Source: DATATV01 sp036268615 (GTDB lineage Bacteria; Actinomycetota; Actinomycetes; Mycobacteriales; Pseudonocardiaceae). Taken from it: 64,000 bases of DNA. Below are positions 60,186 to 64,000 of the stretch, in pieces. The notes under the pieces are model-generated. The model was not told the origin of the DNA, did no database searches, and worked only from the letters and a program-made list of their open reading frames with translations. The position numbers and the translations under genes are program-made. The number at the start of each line of letters is the position of its first letter. Position 1 is the first letter of the stretch. The stretch spans positions 14,337 through 78,336 of the forward strand of contig DATATV010000147.1 of the NCBI GenBank assembly GCA_036268615.1, written 5' to 3'.

Positions 60186-61199
60186 ATGACCAGCTACGGT
60201 TATTTTCTGTCCTGTGAGGAGTTCGGCCCGAAGGAACTGGTCCGGCAGGCCGAACTCGCCGAACAGGCCGGTTTCGAGCGGTTGTGGATCTCCGACCACT
60301 TCCATCCGTGGAACGGGGAACAGGGCCAGAGCCCGTTCGTCTGGTCGGTGATCGGCGCGCTGTCGGAAGCCACCAGCCTGCCGATCAGTACCGCGGTGAC
60401 CTGCCCGACCACCCGAGTGCATCCGGCGATCATCGCCCAGGCCGCGGCGACGGCGTCGGTGCAGACCGATGGCCGGTTCACTCTCGGCGTGGGTAGCGGT
60501 GAGGCGCTCAACGAGCACATCTACGGCGACCCGTGGCCGGCCACGGCCGAACGACTGGCCAGGTTGGAGGAGGCCGTCGAGCTGATCCGGGCCCTGCACC
60601 AGGGCGGCGATGTCACCTACTCAGGTGAACACTATGCCGTGCAGAACGCGCGGATCTACACGTTGCCGACAAGTGCTGCGGTGCCCGTCAGTGTTGGCTC
60701 GGTGCCGATCTACGTGTCGGGCTTCGGTCCGCGCTCGGCCACTCTGGCCGGCCGCATCGGGGACGGTTTCATCTCGATGAAGCCGAACGCCGAACTGGTC
60801 GACACCTTCCGCCAGGCCGGTGGCGGGGACAAGCCCACCCAGGCCGGGTTGAAGGTCTGCTACGCAAAGCGGGCCGAGGACGCGGTGGCCACCGCTCATC
60901 GTTTGTGGCCCAATGACCAGTTGCCCGGTGAGCTGGCCCAGATTCTGCCGACTCCGGCCCACTTCGAGCAGGCATCCAGCCTGGTGACTGCTGACCAGGT
61001 CGCGGACGCGGTGCCGTGCGGTCCGGAGGTGGGCCGGTATGTGCGTGACATCAACGCGTTCGCGAAGGCCGGTTACGACGAGATCTATCTCCAGCAGATC
61101 GGCCCCGATCAGGAGGGATTCTTCACATTCTGGGCCGACCGACTGGCCGACGAGGTGGGCGCCCACCGGGTGCGGCCTGCCGGGGCGGGCACGCGATGA
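60186..61199 (+). CDS. F420-dependent LLM-class oxidoreductase
   Basis: 337 residues starting MTSYGYFLSCEEFGPKELV at ATG 60186. The luciferase-like fold is shown by GFERLWISDHFHPWNGEQGQSPFVWSVIG, TCPTTRVHPAIIAQAAATASV and FTLGVGSGEALNEHIYGDPWP. These resemble F420-dependent glucose-6-phosphate dehydrogenase-related proteins (the G6PDH-related subgroup). A short extra loop, SAAVPVSVGS, precedes IYVSGFGPRSATLAGRIGDGF. It is a single gene, and its electron acceptor and substrate are unknown. Confidence 0.88.
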   Translation: MTSYGYFLSCEEFGPKELVRQAELAEQAGFERLWISDHFHPWNGEQGQSPFVWSVIGALSEATSLPISTAVTCPTTRVHPAIIAQAAATASVQTDGRFTLGVGSGEALNEHIYGDPWPATAERLARLEEAVELIRALHQGGDVTYSGEHYAVQNARIYTLPTSAAVPVSVGSVPIYVSGFGPRSATLAGRIGDGFISMKPNAELVDTFRQAGGGDKPTQAGLKVCYAKRAEDAVATAHRLWPNDQLPGELAQILPTPAHFEQASSLVTADQVADAVPCGPEVGRYVRDINAFAKAGYDEIYLQQIGPDQEGFFTFWADRLADEVGAHRVRPAGAGTR

Positions 61200-61281
61200 C
61201 CAGTCCTGAGGACGTGGAGCTGGACAGGAGACCGTTGGAATCCGACTGAGCGAAGTTGGTTACCACGCACGGGGAGGCTCA

Positions 61282-61467
61282 ATGTCAAGCAGGGCAGGCA
61301 ATGTCCGGCGGGAAACGTCGGAAAACGACAGGCCGGCAGCAGAACCGGAGCGCTCCGAGCGGCAACCTCGGCGCGCATCTCGCGGCGGGAACTCGTGGCG
61401 CAGCATCCCACCCGGCGCCGACCTGGACGCCGCTGCTGCCGCCGCCGGCGAGGAGAACGAGGACTGA
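61282..61467 (+). CDS. Possible 61-residue hydrophilic protein
   Basis: ATG at 61282 with GGGGAGG 5 nt upstream opens a frame coding for a highly charged product (Arg- and Glu-rich, an Ala run, acidic end GEENED). No family is recognised and no structure is expected. The good ribosome-binding site is the main support; codon composition cannot settle it. Confidence 0.35.
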   Translation: MSSRAGNVRRETSENDRPAAEPERSERQPRRASRGGNSWRSIPPGADLDAAAAAAGEENED

Positions 61468-61523
61468 ACACGGTGGTGCGTCGAAACCTGGCAGCCCCTG
61501 GTGGGACACATCGGCGCCAACGA

Positions 61524-64000
61524 CTAGGGAAGTGCGTCCAGAGTTCGGGCCAGTTGTGCGCGCGAGGTGATCCGCATCTTGGTGAAGACCTTGTGCAGGT
61601 GGTAGCCGACAGTGCGATGACTGAGCGCCAGCTCGCCGGCGATCTGCTTGTTGTTCAGGCCCTGGGCGGCGAGTTCGGCGATCCGGCGTTCCTGCGCGGT
61701 CAGTGTTCCGTCGCCGACGACGTGCGGCGCTGCTTCGCCGGTGGCCCGCAGCCCCGCCTCGGCGCGCCGGGCCCATTCGGTGGCGCCCAGCGCGGTGAAC
61801 GCGACCTCCGCGGCGCGCAACTGCACCCGTGCCTCGCGTTTGTGCTTGCCCCGCCGTAGCCACGCACCGTACTCAAGCTGCGTTCTGGCCGTGGCCGCGG
61901 GACGGCCTACCTCGGCGGCCAGGCCGAGCGCCTGCTCGTACCATCGGCCCGCGTCCGCCCCGGCCAACATGGCGCGGCACCGGGCGAGGTCCATCCGGGC
62001 CCATGGCGCGGCGCCTGCCTCCACCCACGTCTCGAACTCGGTCACGACGGAGGCGACGAGATCCGCCCGTTGGCAGCGCACCGCGGCGGTCACCAGGTCG
62101 ACGGTGGAAAGCCTGCGCAGCACGAGGTCGTGCGGGGATGGCGGCAGACCGCGGTGCAACTCGGCGAGCCCGTCGAGGGCAGCGTCCGGCTTTCCGGCAC
62201 TCAGTTCGGCCAGCCAAGCCAGATCTGGTCCACGCGCCTGAACACACCCCGGCTCGTCGCCCCGCGACGCGTGGACCAACGCGGCCGCCTGCTGTAGCCG
62301 CTCCCGCAACGCGGGCTGACCGGCCCGACGCGCGAGTTCGGCACCGGCGAGTGCGTCGTGCAGCGCCTCGGACCAGCGTCCGGTTGCCCACCGCAGGTAG
62401 GCGCGTTTCTCCAGCAGGATGCTGCGCGAAATGGCCGCCGAGCGGGCGAACGGGGTGGCGAGCAGGCTGCTGAACTGTCGTTCGTAGCGCACCTCCGCGC
62501 CGAGGAAGATCGGCAGCAGGGGCGGTGGCCAGAACTTCGGGTGCAACGCGTCGGCGGGCTGCACCCACCAGGCCAGGGCCTGGAGGGCGTCCTGTTCCTC
62601 CGCGCTGAGCTGGCTGCACCCCGTTGCGACGCGCGCGAGCGCGGTGACGCCGGCCGCACCGGCAGCCGGAGTCCGGCGCTCCAGTCGCCGCAGGCCGAGG
62701 GCGAGTTCGGCCAGTTGCCCCGGTGGCACGGTGTCCCAGCCGGCCACGAGCGCCGTTCCGGTCAGGCGTGCGGCGAGCGAGGGTTCCTCGACAACCGCCG
62801 CCACGAACTCCGGCCACTCCGTGCGAGTGCCGTCGACCGCCCAGCGCAGGACGTGCGCCGACTCGTCTTCCGGCTCATCGGGCTCACGTCGGGTCAGCAG
62901 GTCCATGGCGTGGTCGGGGTAACCACCGAGCCAGGCCAGTTCGGCGCTCGACGTTCGGAACCTCGCCCGCAGCGCGGCTTCCGGCGCGCGAGGTATGGCG
63001 GCGACGGCGGCTTCGTAGGCTTCTGCCAACCGTCCGGCGGCGGCCAGGGTGACCACGGCGTCGTGCAGGTCCGGCGAGGCCGGTCCCACCGCGGTGGTGA
63101 CGGCCAGCAGCGCGCGCCGCAGCGTCCCTGCGGTGTCGCGGCCCGCCGATTCGAGTGCGCGGGAGGCGCGCACGAGGTCCGCGGTGGCGGTTCGTTGCAG
63201 GACGGCGTCGCACAGCAGCGGCGGGTTCCACCGGCAACGGCCGGCGTGGACCTGGACGAGGCCGGCGTGTTCGGCCGGGCTCAGCGCGTCGAGGCCCGCC
63301 CCGCTCGCGGACAGGGCCAGCGTGAGGTCGCCGTCGGCGAGCGCCAGGTGGAGCAACAGGTCGCGGGTCGGTCGGGGCAGCGCGGGCACTGATCGGGCGA
63401 GCACCCGGCGGGACTCCGGGCCGAGCGGCGGTCGAGGCGGCAGCGGCGCCCGTCCGGACAACTGGTCCGGGGTGAGCAACGCGGCCACTTCACCAAGGAC
63501 AAGCGGATTGCGCCGGCAGAGCGTGCGGATCTGCCGCACGACCGGGTCCGGCGCAACCGTTGCGCGGGGCCCGAGGACCACGCGGAGCTGGTCGTCGTCG
63601 AGGCCGGCGAGTTCGACCGACGGGAACATGTCCAGCGCCCCCGGCAGCACGACGCCGCTGGGACTCGTGAGGACCATGCCCGCCAGGGCCGGCCGCGGGT
63701 TCGCCCCCAGTCGGGCCAGTTCCGCGGCCGACGCCTCGTCGGCGTACTGCACGTCGTCGACGAGCAGCACCCCCTGTTCGCCGCGCAACCGGCCGTCCAG
63801 CACGCTGCGCAGCTCGGGTGTGGTCTTGGCGTTCGGCGGCCATCGCAGCGTCACCACCCGGAGCCGGTCATCGGCATCGGCGAGCAGCTGGCTCAGTGCG
63901 CGCAGCGCGGTCGAGCGACCCTCACCCGGCCCCGACCGCAGGACGCAGCCCGCCGACCCGCCGTTGAGCAGGGCCGCCGCGACCGGGCGAAGGGCGCGGT
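61524..64000 (-). CDS. Large ATP-binding LuxR-family regulator (LAL type), 5' end outside window
   Basis: The frame is open from the right edge down to TAG at 61524 (about 825 residues visible). A modified Walker A GPGEGRST is seen next to the edge, Walker B LLVDDVQYAD follows, then winged-helix/STAND-type and TPR-like helical segments rich in Ala, Arg and Leu. A LuxR helix-turn-helix ends the protein (LTAQERRIAELAAQGLNNKQIAGELALSHRTVGYHLHKVF in its core). LAL regulators often control secondary metabolism or sugar use; no obvious target lies inside the window. A GTG at 63857 is not the true start because conserved ATP-binding sequence lies upstream. Confidence 0.9.
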   Translation of the reverse strand, partial: RALRPVAAALLNGGSAGCVLRSGPGEGRSTALRALSQLLADADDRLRVVTLRWPPNAKTTPELRSVLDGRLRGEQGVLLVDDVQYADEASAAELARLGANPRPALAGMVLTSPSGVVLPGALDMFPSVELAGLDDDQLRVVLGPRATVAPDPVVRQIRTLCRRNPLVLGEVAALLTPDQLSGRAPLPPRPPLGPESRRVLARSVPALPRPTRDLLLHLALADGDLTLALSASGAGLDALSPAEHAGLVQVHAGRCRWNPPLLCDAVLQRTATADLVRASRALESAGRDTAGTLRRALLAVTTAVGPASPDLHDAVVTLAAAGRLAEAYEAAVAAIPRAPEAALRARFRTSSAELAWLGGYPDHAMDLLTRREPDEPEDESAHVLRWAVDGTRTEWPEFVAAVVEEPSLAARLTGTALVAGWDTVPPGQLAELALGLRRLERRTPAAGAAGVTALARVATGCSQLSAEEQDALQALAWWVQPADALHPKFWPPPLLPIFLGAEVRYERQFSSLLATPFARSAAISRSILLEKRAYLRWATGRWSEALHDALAGAELARRAGQPALRERLQQAAALVHASRGDEPGCVQARGPDLAWLAELSAGKPDAALDGLAELHRGLPPSPHDLVLRRLSTVDLVTAAVRCQRADLVASVVTEFETWVEAGAAPWARMDLARCRAMLAGADAGRWYEQALGLAAEVGRPAATARTQLEYGAWLRRGKHKREARVQLRAAEVAFTALGATEWARRAEAGLRATGEAAPHVVGDGTLTAQERRIAELAAQGLNNKQIAGELALSHRTVGYHLHKVFTKMRITSRAQLARTLDALP

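Overview
The window is very GC-rich, uses GTG starts freely, has many 4-bp ATGA/GTGA gene overlaps, and carries leaderless-type promoters, a Tat-exported glycosidase, ECF42 sigma factors, an F420-type luciferase-like oxidoreductase and a GTP-dependent PEP carboxykinase. This points to a large-genome soil actinomycete, probably of the Pseudonocardiales, although no rRNA or other taxonomic marker is present. No tRNA, rRNA, CRISPR array, integrase or intact insertion sequence was seen.

Left part (1-25.9 kb). A truncated Tat-exported GH2 glycosidase and a secreted alpha/beta-hydrolase precede an unusual locus (5.4-10.1 kb). It holds a three-gene nitrate/sulfonate/thiamine-type ABC importer, a tandem-cupin protein and an AAA ATPase resembling TRIP13/Pch2. 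It is followed by a self-regulating ROK repressor, a Gfo/Idh/MocA oxidoreductase, an unrecognised lipoprotein and a small ORF (10.2-14.1 kb). Similar TCAGACC...TGGTCAT half-sites lie in the ROK promoter and in the divergent promoter region ahead of the importer, so ROK may control both. Then come a four-gene osmoprotectant (OpuC/ProU-type) importer, a methyltransferase with an apparent internal deletion, an ABC-2 exporter with a DesK/DesR-like two-component pair, and a first ECF42 module (PPOX-fold protein, DGPF protein, sigma factor, ArsR repressor, SRPBCC protein).

Middle part (25.5-49.6 kb). A decayed stretch with an alpha/beta-hydrolase remnant and an AT-richer orphan Cys/His protein leads into a large acyl-CoA catabolic island. 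One operon (ECH, SDR, APH-type kinase, ACAD, SDR, SDR) resembles the kinase plus ACAD10/11-type machinery known for 4-hydroxyacyl-CoA breakdown (LvaA/LvaC). A second holds a CaiB-type CoA-transferase, a complete peptide-type ABC importer and an ECH. A third divergent set holds thiolase, acyl-CoA ligase and SDR on one side, and MaoC with an ACAD alpha/beta pair on the other. Two TetR regulators sit between the first two operons, and a shared (G/C)(T/C)TGAGGTC motif recurs in the three control regions, suggesting one regulon for uptake, CoA activation and beta-oxidation of an unknown carboxylic acid.

Right part (49.6-64 kb). Mostly single genes: a DUF574-type methyltransferase, a cytochrome P450, a 5'-truncated Cys-free ribosomal protein bL36 remnant, an MmyB-type regulator facing a YcjY-like hydrolase, MmgE/PrpD, a second ECF42 module (VOC, DGPF-like, sigma), PEP carboxykinase with Ser in place of the hyper-reactive Cys, an F420-type oxidoreductase, and a large ATP-binding LuxR-family regulator cut by the right edge. 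Both ECF42 modules are preceded by TGTCGA-N17-CG(T/A)C promoters.
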